Origin: Rubrivivax sp.
Lineage (GTDB): Bacteria; Pseudomonadota; Gammaproteobacteria; Burkholderiales; Burkholderiaceae_C
Length of the DNA stretch: 64,000 nucleotides
Reading direction: 5' to 3'
Assembly (NCBI GenBank): GCA_020248915.1
Contig: JADCGP010000009.1
Span: forward strand, 167,698 to 231,697
The notes below the pieces were generated by a model that did not search any database, had not been told where the DNA came from, and saw only the letters and a program-made list of their open reading frames with translations. Shown piece by piece: positions 18,206 through 27,559 of the stretch (positions are counted from its first letter, which is position 1; each line of letters opens with the position of its first letter). The position numbers and the translations under genes are program-made.

Positions 18206-19897
18206 GTCGAGCGTGACCGTCGTGCGCACGGTGCCGGCGCGGTCGGCGGTGGCGCTCAGCGCCACGGGCGTGCCGCGCGCGCCGCGCACGATCCACTCCA
18301 CCACCGCGCGGTCGCCGGTGATCTCGCGGTTGGGCAGGAAGGCCTGCAGCGAGTTCTTCGGCGCATGGCCCTCGAGGTGCCCGCCCTCGATGCGCTCCTT
18401 GCCCGAGACCAGCGTCACCTCGGACGGCAGGTGGATGCGGAACACGCAGCCGCGCGCGGTCTTGCGCTCGAGCGCCCGCTTGCTCACGTAGCTCGGCAGC
18501 CAGCCGCTGTTGGCCACCGCGAAGCGCACGCGCCAGGTGTCCGGGCCGAGCGCGCGCACCTCGGTGCGCAGCACCTCCAGCCGCGGCAGCGACAGGCCGA
18601 GGGTCTGCAGCCACGCCGGGAAGCGCGCGGCCTCGCGCTCGCGCAGGTGCGGCGGCGGGTTGCGCCAGAAGTTCAGCCGGTCCCAGCCGCCGAGCTCGAC
18701 CATGCCGAGCTGCGGGTGGCGGAACGGGTACCAGTCGACGTGGGCCTTGCCGCCGCACTGCTCGTCGCTCCACTTCAGCAGCTTCAGGTCGTCCTCGACC
18801 GGGTGCTCGCGGTACCACTCGATCCACTGGTAGTCGGTGATGCCGGCCTCGCGGTTGGGGGCCCAGATCTCCACCGTCCAGAAGAGGGCCCCGAGGTGCT
18901 CGTAGACCCAGTCCTGCGTGCCGGTGATGACTTCCTTGGGGTGGTACTTGAACTCGTGGAAGATGCTGATCGCCGGGTAGCCGGTGAGCTTGGCGCCGAG
19001 GTCGCTGAAGCGCTTGTACTGCCACAGGTCCTCGGGCGTCATGTCGTCGTCGCTCTGCGTGCCCATCGGGCGCAGGATCACGCCGCTGTGGGTGTGGAAG
19101 CTGACGGCGGCGCCGATGTTGGGGTGGCCGACGACGAAGTCGACCATCGCCCGCACCTCGGGCTCGCTGGTGGGGTAGGGGCCGGCGCCGGGCTGCTCGA
19201 ACTCCTGCCGCCAGTAGGCCGGGAAGTTGCGATTGAGGTCCAGGCCCTCGCGGTCCTTGTTGACCGACACCTTGACGCCGTCGAAGTTGACGAGCGTGCC
19301 CTCGGGCATCAGCCGGTAGTACTCGCCGCCGAACTCGCCGGGCTCGCGCGCCACCATCAGCCGCGGGTCCTTGTCGCACTTCTTGTACGGCCCGTGCGGA
19401 TCGGGGATGCGGATCGACAGCACGCGGCCGTCGCCGTCGATGTCCTCGACCGTCAGGCCCTCGACGTGCGGCTCGTCGTGCGGGTAGGGGCGCGTGCTGC
19501 TGCGGATGTGGCGCGGGCGGTCGGCCAGCGCCAGCTCGGCGCCGTCGGGATTCAGGCGCGGCACGATGTAGACCGCGCGCGTGTCCAGCAGCTGCCGGAT
19601 GGCCTTGTCGGCGGCGTAGCCGCTCACGAGCTGGTGCAGCCAGTACAGGCAGGCGGTGCAGGCGGTCAGCTCGCCGGCGTGGATGTTGCCGTCGATCCAC
19701 AGCGCCGGCTTGTCCACGTCGGGCCCCGTGGCCTGCTGCGTCAGCACGACGAGCCAGATCTCCCGCCCCTCGTGGCTCCTGCCGATGGACCGCACCTCCA
19801 CGAGGCCCGGCGCCGCCGCGGCGTAGTCGTGCAGCACCCGCGTCAGCTCGGGGTGGCGGTAGAAGGTGTCGAAGCGCGGGACGGGGATGTCGGGCAT
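18203..19897 (-). CDS. M14-family zinc carboxypeptidase
   Basis: 564 residues, cytoplasmic by lack of a signal peptide. The M14 zinc site is seen as His73 and Glu76 in GNIHAGELTAC and the later His in AAVSFHTHSG; the catalytic Glu fits WTVEIWAPNRE. The peptidase domain spans about 15-420; the C-terminal ~140 residues look like a beta-sandwich (TWRVRFAVANSGWLPSYVSK). The start MPDIPVPRFD is used; the long upstream frame is antisense to neighbouring genes. The likely role is removal of C-terminal residues from peptides. Confidence 0.9.
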   Translation of the reverse strand: MPDIPVPRFDTFYRHPELTRVLHDYAAAAPGLVEVRSIGRSHEGREIWLVVLTQQATGPDVDKPALWIDGNIHAGELTACTACLYWLHQLVSGYAADKAIRQLLDTRAVYIVPRLNPDGAELALADRPRHIRSSTRPYPHDEPHVEGLTVEDIDGDGRVLSIRIPDPHGPYKKCDKDPRLMVAREPGEFGGEYYRLMPEGTLVNFDGVKVSVNKDREGLDLNRNFPAYWRQEFEQPGAGPYPTSEPEVRAMVDFVVGHPNIGAAVSFHTHSGVILRPMGTQSDDDMTPEDLWQYKRFSDLGAKLTGYPAISIFHEFKYHPKEVITGTQDWVYEHLGALFWTVEIWAPNREAGITDYQWIEWYREHPVEDDLKLLKWSDEQCGGKAHVDWYPFRHPQLGMVELGGWDRLNFWRNPPPHLREREAARFPAWLQTLGLSLPRLEVLRTEVRALGPDTWRVRFAVANSGWLPSYVSKRALERKTARGCVFRIHLPSEVTLVSGKERIEGGHLEGHAPKNSLQAFLPNREITGDRAVVEWIVRGARGTPVALSATADRAGTVRTTVTLD

Positions 19898-20034
19898 GGC
19901 TCGTGCCGGGCCGCAGGCCGCGGCGGCGGAGGAGGGCGGGAGTTCGCCCATGCTACCCGCGCCCCGCGCGCGCGGGGCCGGCGGCGCCGGCCGGGGAGGG
20001 CACGCGAGCCAAGTCGCGTGGCCCGGCTCGCGCG

Positions 20035-21288
20035 CTACTCGAGCATGAGCTTGGCCAGGCCGCGCCAGGACAGCAGCCGCCCGGGGTTCTGCGTCTCCTC
20101 CAGCACGCCGCTCATCCGCGCCAGGATGCGCGGGCTGCGGCGCGCGCGCCAGACCACGAGGTCGGTGAGCCAGGGCCGGTGGTTCACGTGGCTGGCGGTC
20201 TCGTAGAGGTCGAACTTGGGCTTGACCGCGCACATGGCGGCCTCGTACTGCGCGCGGGCCTGCGCGTCGCCGTCGGCCTGTGGGTGCTGCGCGATGATCG
20301 CCTCGGCTGCCAGCAGCCCGGTCTCCATCGCCTTGCCGATGCCCTCGCCGCTGAAGGCGTAGGTGCTGCCGGCCGCCTCGCCGGTGACCAGCATCCCGGG
20401 GCGCGACCAGTCGGCGCCGATCAGCGAGCAGCGCAGCGGCGCGCCCTTCAGGTCGCCCTGCAGCGTGCCGGTGGCCATCAGCTCGCGCGCCGGTTCGTAG
20501 ACCTCGCAGAAGGCCTCGAAGAAGCGGCGCAGGTTCACGTCCTGCATGCGGCCCTTGCCGCGGCGCGTGCGGACGTGGCTGCCGGTGAGGCCGGCGCCGA
20601 TGTTGAAGACGCCGCCGGGGGCCGGGAAGATCCACCCGTAGCCGCCCTTCAGCCGCGGGTGCCAGACGATCTGCAGCTGGCCGATGCGGTCGCGCATCGC
20701 GTCGTTGTGCACGTAGCCGCGCAACGCGATGCCGCTCGGCGTGTGCCGGCGGCACACGCCCGCGGCCTGCAGCGGCCCGGCGGCCGCGCCGGTGGCCAGC
20801 ACGGTCCAGCGCGCGGCGACCTCGTGCACCGAACCGCCGTGCTTCAGCCGCGCGCCGACCACGCGCTGCGCGCTGCCGCCGACCTCCAGCAGCGGCGCCT
20901 CGAACCGCACCGGCGTGGCCAGCCGCGCCCCGGCGCGCACGGCGGCGCGCACCAGCACGTGGTCGAGTAGCTTGCGCGGCAGCACCGACAGCGTCCCGGG
21001 CACGTCGACGAAGCCGCCTCGCGTGGCCACGCAGCGCACGTGGCGCACCGGCTCGGCCAGCGCCGCGACCTCGTCGGCCACGCCCAGGCGCTGCAGCGCC
21101 GCGTGGGCGTCGGGAATCAGGCCGTCGCCGCAGGTCTTGTCGCGCGGGAAGTCGTGCTGGTCGACCAGCAGCGTGTCCAGGCCCGCGCGCGCCAGCCACT
21201 GCGCGCAGGCGCTGCCGGCCGGTCCGGCGCCGACGACGAGCACGTCGCAGCGCGCGGGCAGCACCGGTGCAGGGGGTTCGGCGACCAT
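20035..21288 (-). CDS. Geranylgeranyl-reductase-family FAD-dependent oxidoreductase
   Basis: 417 residues. N-terminal FAD-binding GAGPAGSACAQWLARAGL, then the family motif RDKTCGDGLIPDA and the second FAD motif GMLVTGEAAGSTYAFSGEGIGKAME. Proteins of this family reduce isoprenoid chains or hydroxylate lipids; in a non-photosynthetic context the substrate is unknown. It stands 137 nt upstream of the M14 carboxypeptidase on the same strand. Confidence 0.88.
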   Translation of the reverse strand: MVAEPPAPVLPARCDVLVVGAGPAGSACAQWLARAGLDTLLVDQHDFPRDKTCGDGLIPDAHAALQRLGVADEVAALAEPVRHVRCVATRGGFVDVPGTLSVLPRKLLDHVLVRAAVRAGARLATPVRFEAPLLEVGGSAQRVVGARLKHGGSVHEVAARWTVLATGAAAGPLQAAGVCRRHTPSGIALRGYVHNDAMRDRIGQLQIVWHPRLKGGYGWIFPAPGGVFNIGAGLTGSHVRTRRGKGRMQDVNLRRFFEAFCEVYEPARELMATGTLQGDLKGAPLRCSLIGADWSRPGMLVTGEAAGSTYAFSGEGIGKAMETGLLAAEAIIAQHPQADGDAQARAQYEAAMCAVKPKFDLYETASHVNHRPWLTDLVVWRARRSPRILARMSGVLEETQNPGRLLSWRGLAKLMLE

Positions 21289-21408
21289 CGGGCGGCGATT
21301 CTAGGCACCGGGCCCGGCTCGTGGCGCGGCGCTTGATCGCACTCAAGCCCGGCCGCCGGGCCGCGCCGCAAGATGGGTTGCGGGCCTGGAGCCTGCGCGG
21401 AGACGTCG

Positions 21409-21795
21409 ATGAGCGCCTACCTTGCCCACGAGCAGCGCACTTGGCTGCGCGCCGAACTGGAGCAGCGCCGTGGCGCGCTGGAGCAGCGTCTGGCCGAGCA
21501 CGGCCGGGGCATGAGCCGCGTCGAGATGGCGCGCGAGCTCGTCGAGCAGGGCCCGGAGGACGCGGCGCAACGCGAAGGCGAGCGCGAGTTCGACCTCGCG
21601 ATGCTCGACCGCGACGCCGCCGAACTGCGGCGCGTCCACCAGGCGCTGGCGCGGCTGGCCGAGGAGCACTTCGGCCGTTGCGACGAGTGCGGTTGCGCGA
21701 TCCCGTTCGAGCGGCTGCAGGCCGAGCCCTGGGCGCTGCGCTGCGTGGCCTGCGAGGGGGCGCTGGAGGCACGGGCCGCCCGCCGCGGCGGTTGA
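21409..21795 (+). CDS. DksA/TraR-type zinc-finger protein
   Basis: 128 residues from ATG 21409 with a GGAG Shine-Dalgarno. A long N-terminal coiled coil (ELEQRRGALEQRLAEHG ... LDRDAAELRRVHQALARL) precedes a C4 zinc finger CDEC...CVAC. DksA-type proteins bind the RNA polymerase secondary channel; this shorter version probably modulates transcription, but may lack DksA tip residues. Single gene. Confidence 0.88.
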   Translation: MSAYLAHEQRTWLRAELEQRRGALEQRLAEHGRGMSRVEMARELVEQGPEDAAQREGEREFDLAMLDRDAAELRRVHQALARLAEEHFGRCDECGCAIPFERLQAEPWALRCVACEGALEARAARRGG

Positions 21796-21898
21796 GAGGG
21801 GCTGCGGCGGTCCGAGAGGGTCAGAGGCGATCCGGCGCCCGGGCGGGAATAATCCTGCCTCGCGGGCATGCATCGCGCATGCCTTCCGGGAGACCCCG

Positions 21899-22147
21899 AT
21901 GCCGATCTTCGAGTACGCCTGCCAGGACTGCGGCCACGAGTTCGAGACGCTGGTGCGTTCGTCTGCCCACGCCGAGCAGCCCGAGTGCCCGCGCTGCCAC
22001 TCGGTGCAACTGGCGCGCAAGCTGTCGGTGTTCGCCACCGCGGCCTCGGGGGCGGCGCGCGTGCCGGCCCTGGCCGACGGTCCGCCGGGGCCCTGCGGCA
22101 CCTGCGGCCACCCGGGCGGCCCGGGCTCCTGCGCGTTGCCGGACTGA
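21899..22147 (+). CDS. FmdB-type zinc-ribbon regulatory protein
   Basis: 82 residues, MPIFEYACQDCGHEFETLV, with CxxC pairs CQDC and CPRC forming a zinc ribbon and a Gly/Cys-rich tail (CGTCGHPGG). This small family is widespread, of unknown function, and in many Burkholderiales lies near aspS; here it is followed by a peptidase gene instead. A GGGAG ribosome site precedes the ATG. Confidence 0.9.
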   Translation: MPIFEYACQDCGHEFETLVRSSAHAEQPECPRCHSVQLARKLSVFATAASGAARVPALADGPPGPCGTCGHPGGPGSCALPD

Positions 22148-22218
22148 GAAGCCGTGAGCGAACCCGACACGCCCGACCGTCACGCCATGCGCTGCCGGCA
22201 CTTCGTTGCGATTCCTCC

Positions 22219-22236
22219 CGATGTCTCTGGACATCG
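22219..22236. other. Short perfect hairpin
   Basis: CGATGTC/GACATCG with a TCTG loop, 72 nt downstream of the fmdB-like gene. No T-tract, so only a weak terminator candidate. Confidence 0.3.
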
Positions 22237-22321
22237 CTGCGGTCTGCGCCTCGTGCCAGCGACGCCTGGCGGGCCGCCCGGGCACGCCGGATTCCATCAC
22301 GGCTTCTGATCGCACCGGGCC

Positions 22322-23470
22322 ATGCCGAAGGGCGCCGACGGGATCGTGGGGCAGGCACCGGACCTGTCGGTCTTCGCGCACGACTACGCCGAGGCGCGCG
22401 AGAAGTTCCTCGCCGCCGCCACCCGAGCCGGCGCGCGCGTGCGCCACTGGCCGCATCCGCTCGCGGGGCCGCGCGGCGAGGCGCTGGCCACCGACAGTGC
22501 CTGGCTGGGCGCCGACGACGCGACACGGGCGCTGGTGGTGATCTCGGGCACCCACGGCGTCGAGGGCTTCGCCGGCAGCGGGCCGCAGGTCGACCTGCTG
22601 CGCGGCCTGCCCGCCGGCGGCCTGCCGCGCGACACCGCGCTGCTGCTGCTGCACGCCGTCAACCCGCATGGCTTCGCCTGGTGGCGCCGCGTCACCGAGG
22701 ACAACGTCGATCTGAACCGCAACTGGGTCGACTACGCGCTGCCCTTGCCCGCGAACCCCGGCTACGTCGAGCTGCGCGAGCACTACAACCCGCGCGCCCT
22801 GGATCCGCAGACGCTGGCACGCCACGAGGCGGCCATCGAGGCCTACCGGGCGCGCCACGGCGTGCACGCCGAGCGCGTGGCGCGCAGCAGCGGCCAGTAC
22901 GTCGACCCGCGCGGCATCTTCTACGGCGGCACCGCACCCACCTGGTCGCGGCGCACCAGCGAGGCCATCCTCGCCGATCACCTCGGGCAGGCGCGGACGG
23001 TGGCCATCGTCGACCTGCACACCGGCCTCGGCCCCTACGGCTACGGCGAGCCGATCTGCAATCACGCCCCGGGCAGCGAGCGCGTGCGGCGCGCGCGCCG
23101 CTGGTGGGGGCCGAGCGTCACCGAGCCGCTGCTGGGCACCTCGTCCTCTCAGGAGAAGTGGGGGCTGTCGGAGTTCGGCTACGAGCGCGCGCTGGCGCAT
23201 GCCGACATCGCCTTCGTCGCCCTGGAGTACGGGACCTGGGGGCCGCCGCATGGCGAGGACGCGCTGCGCGACGACGCCTGGCTGTGGCAGCACGGGGCCG
23301 GCCCCGACTGGGCCGATGCCGGCGCGATGCCGATCCGCCGCGCGCTGAAGGACTATTTCCACCCGCCGCGCGAGGACTGGCAGGAGATGGTGCTGTGGCG
23401 GGCGCGCCAGGTCTTCCGGCAGGCGCTGGCGGGCCTGGCGGCGGAGGGCGGGGCCGCCGTACCACGCTAG
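22322..23470 (+). CDS. DUF2817-family M14-like metallopeptidase
   Basis: 382 residues. The M14-type zinc site is visible as GTHGVEGFAGSG (His and Glu ligands) and the later His in VDLHTGLGPYGYGE; DLNRNW and a C-terminal Glu region (VALEYGTWG) fit the catalytic set. No signal peptide. Substrate unknown. Little Shine-Dalgarno is visible before the ATG, so a start a few codons downstream is possible. Confidence 0.85.
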   Translation: MPKGADGIVGQAPDLSVFAHDYAEAREKFLAAATRAGARVRHWPHPLAGPRGEALATDSAWLGADDATRALVVISGTHGVEGFAGSGPQVDLLRGLPAGGLPRDTALLLLHAVNPHGFAWWRRVTEDNVDLNRNWVDYALPLPANPGYVELREHYNPRALDPQTLARHEAAIEAYRARHGVHAERVARSSGQYVDPRGIFYGGTAPTWSRRTSEAILADHLGQARTVAIVDLHTGLGPYGYGEPICNHAPGSERVRRARRWWGPSVTEPLLGTSSSQEKWGLSEFGYERALAHADIAFVALEYGTWGPPHGEDALRDDAWLWQHGAGPDWADAGAMPIRRALKDYFHPPREDWQEMVLWRARQVFRQALAGLAAEGGAAVPR

Positions 23471-23781
23471 GACGGGTCGCGCGGGGCGGCGGCGGCGGTT
23501 GCAGGACGTGCCGCCTGTTCCACACCTCGCGCCGCATCAGGCGGTGCCCCCCGCGGCTGTCGCCGCGTCGCGCGTCGCGGCAGGCGGTGCTCGCTGCTTG
23601 TTGCAGAGGGTCGTGCGCGCGGGGATGCGGTGTGAGCCTTGAAGCGCCGGGCATCGCAGGGCAGTCGGCCTGCAAGGCCGACCGCTTCAGTTCACGCCGC
23701 AGCCCCCCGCCCGCACGACCCTCCGCGGCGTCGCCCCTGGCTCGCCGGCGCACTGCGCGCCGCGGATCCCTGCGCGGCTGC
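23471..23781. other. Convergent intergenic region with a perfect hairpin
   Basis: 311 bases without a gene between the DUF2817 gene and malate synthase, which converge. At 23664-23682 GTCGGCCT and AGGCCGAC form an 8-bp stem with a GCA loop, a candidate bidirectional transcription stop without a T-run. A CAGGCGGTGC direct repeat also occurs. Confidence 0.45.
23664..23682. terminator. Possible terminator hairpin between convergent genes
   Basis: Perfect 8-bp stem, 3-nt loop, placed between two converging genes. It lacks a U-tract, so termination could need Rho. Confidence 0.35.
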
Positions 23782-26016
23782 TCAGCCTTCGGCCTTCTTG
23801 CGCAACCGCCAAGCGTGCAGCAGCGGCTCGGTGTAGCCGCTGGGCTGACGCTTGCCCTCGAACACGAGGTCGAGCGCGGCCCGGTAGGCGTGGCTGGTCG
23901 CCGCGCGACCGGCAAGCGGCTCGTACAGCGGGTCGCCCGCGTTCTGGCGGTCCACCACCGCGGCCATGCGCTCGAAAGTGGCGCGCACCTCGGCCTCGCC
24001 GACGACGCCGTGGTGCAGCCAGTTGGCGATGTGCTGGCTGCTGATGCGCAGCGTGGCCCGGTCCTCCATCAGGCCGACGTCGTGGATGTCGGGCACCTTG
24101 GAGCAGCCCACGCCCTGGTCGATCCAGCGCACGACGTAGCCCAGGATGCCCTGCACGTTGTTGTCGAGCTCCTGCTGCCGCTCCGCCGCGCTCCAGTGCG
24201 CCTGCGTGGCGACCGGCACCGTCAGCAGGCCGGCCAGCAGCGCCTCGCGCACGGCGCCGCGGTCGGCGCGGGCGTCGTCCTGCTCCATCTGCTCCTGGAG
24301 CGACGCCACGTCCACGCGGTGGTAGTGCAGCGCGTGCAGCGTGGCCGCGGTCGGGCTCGGCACCCAGGCGGTGTTGGCGCCGGCCTTCGGGTGCGCGATC
24401 TTCTGCTCGAGCATCGCCTTCATCAGGTCGGGCATGGCCCACATGCCCTTGCCGATCTGCGCCTTGCCGCGCAGGCCGCACTGCAGGCCCACCAGCACGT
24501 TGTTGCGCTCGTAGGCGGCGATCCACTCGCTCGACTTCATGTCGCCCTTGCGGCGCATCGGCCCGGCGAGCATTGCGGTGTGCATCTCGTCGCCGGTGCG
24601 GTCGAGGAAGCCGGTGTTGATGAAGGCCACGCGGCTGGCGGCGGCCGCGATGCAGGCCTTCAGGTTGACGCTGGTGCGCCGCTCTTCGTCCATGATGCCG
24701 AGCTTGACGGTGCTGTCGGGCAGGCCCAGCAGCCGCTCGACGCGGCCGAACAGCTCGCTGGCGAAGGCCACCTCGGCCGGTCCGTGCATCTTGGGCTTGA
24801 CGATGTAGACGCTGCCGCTGCGGCTGTTGCGGATGCGCTGGCCATCGATCTCGCCGCGGCCCTGCAGGTCGTGCAGCGCGATCGTCGTCGTCACCACCGC
24901 GTCCAGGATGCCCTCCGGGATCTCGCGACGGTCCGGGCCCCACAGGATCGCCGGGTTCGTCATCAGGTGGCCGACGTTGCGCAGGAACATCAGGCTGCGG
25001 CCGTGCAGCACGATGTCCTCGCCGGCCGCGCCGCGGTACAGGCGGTCGGGGTTCAGGCCGCGTGTAAAGCTGCGCCCGCCCTTGGAGACCTGCTCGGTCA
25101 GCGTGCCCTTCAGGATGCCCAGCCAGTTGCGGTAGCCCAGCACCTTGTCGGCGGCGTCGACCGCGGCCACCGAGTCCTCCAGGTCGAGGATGGTCGACAG
25201 CGCCGCTTCGAGCACGAGGTCGGCGACGCCGGCCGCGTCGCCGCGCCCGACCGGGTGCGTGCGGTCGATGCGGATGTCCAAGTGCAGGCCGTGGTGGCGC
25301 AGCAGCACCGACGACGGCGACGCCGCGTCGCCCTGGAAGCCCACCAGCAGCGACGGGTCGCGCAGCTCGGCGACGCGGCCGCTGGCGAGCGTCACGCGCA
25401 GGTGGCCGTGCTCGACGGTGTAGGCGGTGCTGTCGCGATGGCTGCCCTCGGCCAGCGGGGCGGCCTCGTCGAGGAAGCTGCGCGCGAACTCGATGACGCG
25501 CCGGCCGCGCACCGGGTTGTAGCCGCCGGTGCCTGGTGCCGTCTTGCCGGCGCCCCCGTCCTCGCCGATGACGTCGGTGCCGTACAGCGCGTCGTACAGC
25601 GAGCCCCAGCGGGCGTTGGCGGCGTTCAGCGCGTAGCGCGCGTTCAGGATCGGCACCACCAGCTGCGGACCGGCCTGCAGCGCGAGCTCGACGTCGACGC
25701 CTGCGGTGGTGGCCCGCACGTCCTTCGGCTCGGGCAGCAGGTAGCCGATGCGCTCCAGGAAGGCGCGGTAGGCGGCCGGGTCGGCGATCGGCCCCGGGTG
25801 CGCGCGGTGCCAGGCGTCGATCTCCGCCTGCAGGCGGTCGCGCTCGGCCAGCAGGGCAGCGTTGCGCGGCGCGAGGTCGCGCACGATGGCGTCGAAGCCG
25901 GCCCACCAGGTCGCGCGGTCGATGCCGGTGCCGGGGAGCACCTCGTCGTCGACGAAGCGGACGAGTCCGTCGGCGACGTGCAGGTCGTGCAGCCGGGTGC
26001 GTGGGGTGGTGGTCAT
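23782..26016 (-). CDS. glcB: Malate synthase G
   Basis: 744 residues, the length of the G isoform. It condenses glyoxylate and acetyl-CoA to malate in the glyoxylate bypass and glycolate utilisation. Recognisable segments are [17 protein letters not shown] (Mg-binding Glu/Asp), [38 protein letters not shown] and the C-terminal [38 protein letters not shown]. It is divergent from a LysR regulator, with a palindromic site between them. Confidence 0.97.
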   Translation of the reverse strand: MTTTPRTRLHDLHVADGLVRFVDDEVLPGTGIDRATWWAGFDAIVRDLAPRNAALLAERDRLQAEIDAWHRAHPGPIADPAAYRAFLERIGYLLPEPKDVRATTAGVDVELALQAGPQLVVPILNARYALNAANARWGSLYDALYGTDVIGEDGGAGKTAPGTGGYNPVRGRRVIEFARSFLDEAAPLAEGSHRDSTAYTVEHGHLRVTLASGRVAELRDPSLLVGFQGDAASPSSVLLRHHGLHLDIRIDRTHPVGRGDAAGVADLVLEAALSTILDLEDSVAAVDAADKVLGYRNWLGILKGTLTEQVSKGGRSFTRGLNPDRLYRGAAGEDIVLHGRSLMFLRNVGHLMTNPAILWGPDRREIPEGILDAVVTTTIALHDLQGRGEIDGQRIRNSRSGSVYIVKPKMHGPAEVAFASELFGRVERLLGLPDSTVKLGIMDEERRTSVNLKACIAAAASRVAFINTGFLDRTGDEMHTAMLAGPMRRKGDMKSSEWIAAYERNNVLVGLQCGLRGKAQIGKGMWAMPDLMKAMLEQKIAHPKAGANTAWVPSPTAATLHALHYHRVDVASLQEQMEQDDARADRGAVREALLAGLLTVPVATQAHWSAAERQQELDNNVQGILGYVVRWIDQGVGCSKVPDIHDVGLMEDRATLRISSQHIANWLHHGVVGEAEVRATFERMAAVVDRQNAGDPLYEPLAGRAATSHAYRAALDLVFEGKRQPSGYTEPLLHAWRLRKKAEG

Positions 26017-26072
26017 GGCGGTCGCTCCAGGGATGCAGCGTTGGCGGTTCGCGCGCGTATGGCGCCGATACT

Positions 26073-26083
26073 GTATTCAATAC
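26073..26083. promoter_or_regulatory. Palindromic operator candidate between glcB and the LysR gene
   Basis: GTATTCAATAC is a perfect palindrome around C26078, in an A+T-rich pocket 56 nt from the glcB start and 65 nt from the lysR start. Its position suits a LysR-type operator (T-N11-A style with dyad symmetry), but the link is inferred. Confidence 0.45.
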
Positions 26084-26134
26084 GCGGTCAAGCATTAACT
26101 GCGTTGGCGGCGATGGATTCATGCCCCAGATGGC

Positions 26135-26140
26135 GATAAT
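26135..26140 (+). promoter_or_regulatory. -10 element of the LysR gene, 8 nt before the ATG
   Basis: GATAAT ends 8 bases before the ATG at 26149; the mRNA is expected to begin at or next to the start codon. Confidence 0.5.
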
Positions 26141-26148
26141 CGCGGGGC

Positions 26149-27063
26149 ATGGACCGGCTTAAGCAGATCGAATCGTTCGTCGCGGTGGCCACCAAGGGAA
26201 GCCTCACGGCGGCCGCGCACGCCGAAGGCGTGGCGCCGGCAGTGATTGGCCGGCGCATCGACGCGCTCGAGGAGCGGCTCGGCGTCAAGCTGCTGCGGCG
26301 CACGACGCGGCGCATCACGCTCACGCACGAAGGCGCGGCCTTCCTCGAGGCCGGCCAGCGGCTGCTGGTCGACCTGGCGAGCGCCGAGGCCAGCGTCAGC
26401 GCAGGCGGCGTGAAGGCGAGCGGTCACTTGCGCATCACGGCGCCGGCGGGTTTCGGGCGCCGGCACGTCGCGCCGCTGGTGCCCGGCTTCATCGCGCAGC
26501 ACCCCGAGGTCAGCCTGAGCCTGAACCTGAGCGACCGCGTGATCGACATCGTCAACGAGGGCTACGACTGCGCGATCCGCGTCGGCGACCTGCCCGACTC
26601 GAGCCTGGTCAGCGCACGCCTGGCGGACAACCGCCGGCGTTGCGTGGCCGCGCCCGGCTACCTGGAGCGCGCGGGCACGCCGGCCGCGCCCGCCGAGCTG
26701 ATGCGCCACGAGTGCCTGACGCTGTCCAGCGACGCCAGCCAGACCCGCGGCTGGGCCTTCCTGGTCGACGGCCAGGTCACGCACCTGCGGCCGCGCGGCC
26801 GACTCGACTGCAGCGACGGCCAGGTGCTCCACCAGTGGTGCCTCGCCGGGCTGGGCATCGCGTGGCGCAGCACCTGGGAGGTGGACGCCGACCTGGCGGC
26901 CGGGCGGCTGGTCGCGGTGCTGGAGGAGTTTGCCGCCCCGCCCAACGGCATCTACGCCGTGTTCCCGCAGCGCAAGCATATGCCGCTGCGGGTGCGGCTG
27001 TGGATCGAGCACATCCGCCAGCGCTTCGCCGATCCGGCGTACTGGACGGGCGCGAGCGGCTGA
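26149..27063 (+). CDS. LysR-family transcriptional regulator
   Basis: 304 residues. N-terminal winged helix-turn-helix (MDRLKQIESFVAVATKGSLTAAAHAEG...RRIDALEERLGVKLLRRTTRRITLTHEG) followed by a substrate-binding domain typical of the large CrgA-like LysR group (LSLNLSDRVIDIVNEGYDCAIRVGDLPDSSL). Divergent from glcB, so regulation of malate synthase by a C2 metabolite is the natural guess. That is inference from position only. Confidence 0.93.
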   Translation: MDRLKQIESFVAVATKGSLTAAAHAEGVAPAVIGRRIDALEERLGVKLLRRTTRRITLTHEGAAFLEAGQRLLVDLASAEASVSAGGVKASGHLRITAPAGFGRRHVAPLVPGFIAQHPEVSLSLNLSDRVIDIVNEGYDCAIRVGDLPDSSLVSARLADNRRRCVAAPGYLERAGTPAAPAELMRHECLTLSSDASQTRGWAFLVDGQVTHLRPRGRLDCSDGQVLHQWCLAGLGIAWRSTWEVDADLAAGRLVAVLEEFAAPPNGIYAVFPQRKHMPLRVRLWIEHIRQRFADPAYWTGASG

Positions 27064-27141
27064 GGCAGCACCGCCGGCGGCAGCGGCGGCCGCAACACCA
27101 GCAGCAGCGCTCGACGCGCGCCGCCGCGCCGGCGGCGGGGA

Positions 27142-27402
27142 TCAGGACTTCTTCGCCGCCGCGTCTTCCATGCACTTCTTGACGTGGCTGTTCTTGGCCG
27201 CGCCGGCGAGCTTCTTCTCCTTGGCGCTCGCCTCGCAGGCGGTGGCCGCGGCGTTGTCGCTCTGGCACTTCTTGACGAAGCTGGTGCGGGCGGCGCCGGC
27301 GAGCTTCTTCTCGTCGGCCTTCTTCTCGCAATCGCCGGCAGCCAGCGCGGGGCCGGCGAGCAGGCCGAGGGACAGGACGGCGGCGGTGAGCATGCGGATC
27401 AT
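27142..27402 (-). CDS. PsiF-repeat secreted protein
   Basis: 86 residues from ATG 27402 with a GAGGAGA ribosome site. A signal peptide (about 1-21, ending ALAAG) precedes two PsiF repeats of the form KEKKLAGAAKNSHVKKC, Lys-rich with paired Cys. PsiF-type proteins are periplasmic, phosphate-starvation-linked in E. coli, and of unknown function. A longer upstream start is rejected because it would bury the signal peptide. Confidence 0.88.
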   Translation of the reverse strand: MIRMLTAAVLSLGLLAGPALAAGDCEKKADEKKLAGAARTSFVKKCQSDNAAATACEASAKEKKLAGAAKNSHVKKCMEDAAAKKS

Positions 27403-27559
27403 CGGGAGTCTCCTCGGGGGGGGGGCGTTCGGGGTTGCAGGGCGGGCACGGGGCCGCGACGAATTGCACAACGGGCACTGCCGTCCCGCATCGGGGTCAA
27501 CGCGCAAGCCCGTCGCGCGGCCGACCGGCGCGTGCGTGCCGGGGCCCGGGCAGCGCCGG

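Noticed and set aside
21868..26139. A 1423-codon plus-strand frame over the fmdB, DUF2817 and glcB region
   Set aside because: Out of frame with the fmdB and peptidase genes and antisense to malate synthase; no recognisable domain.
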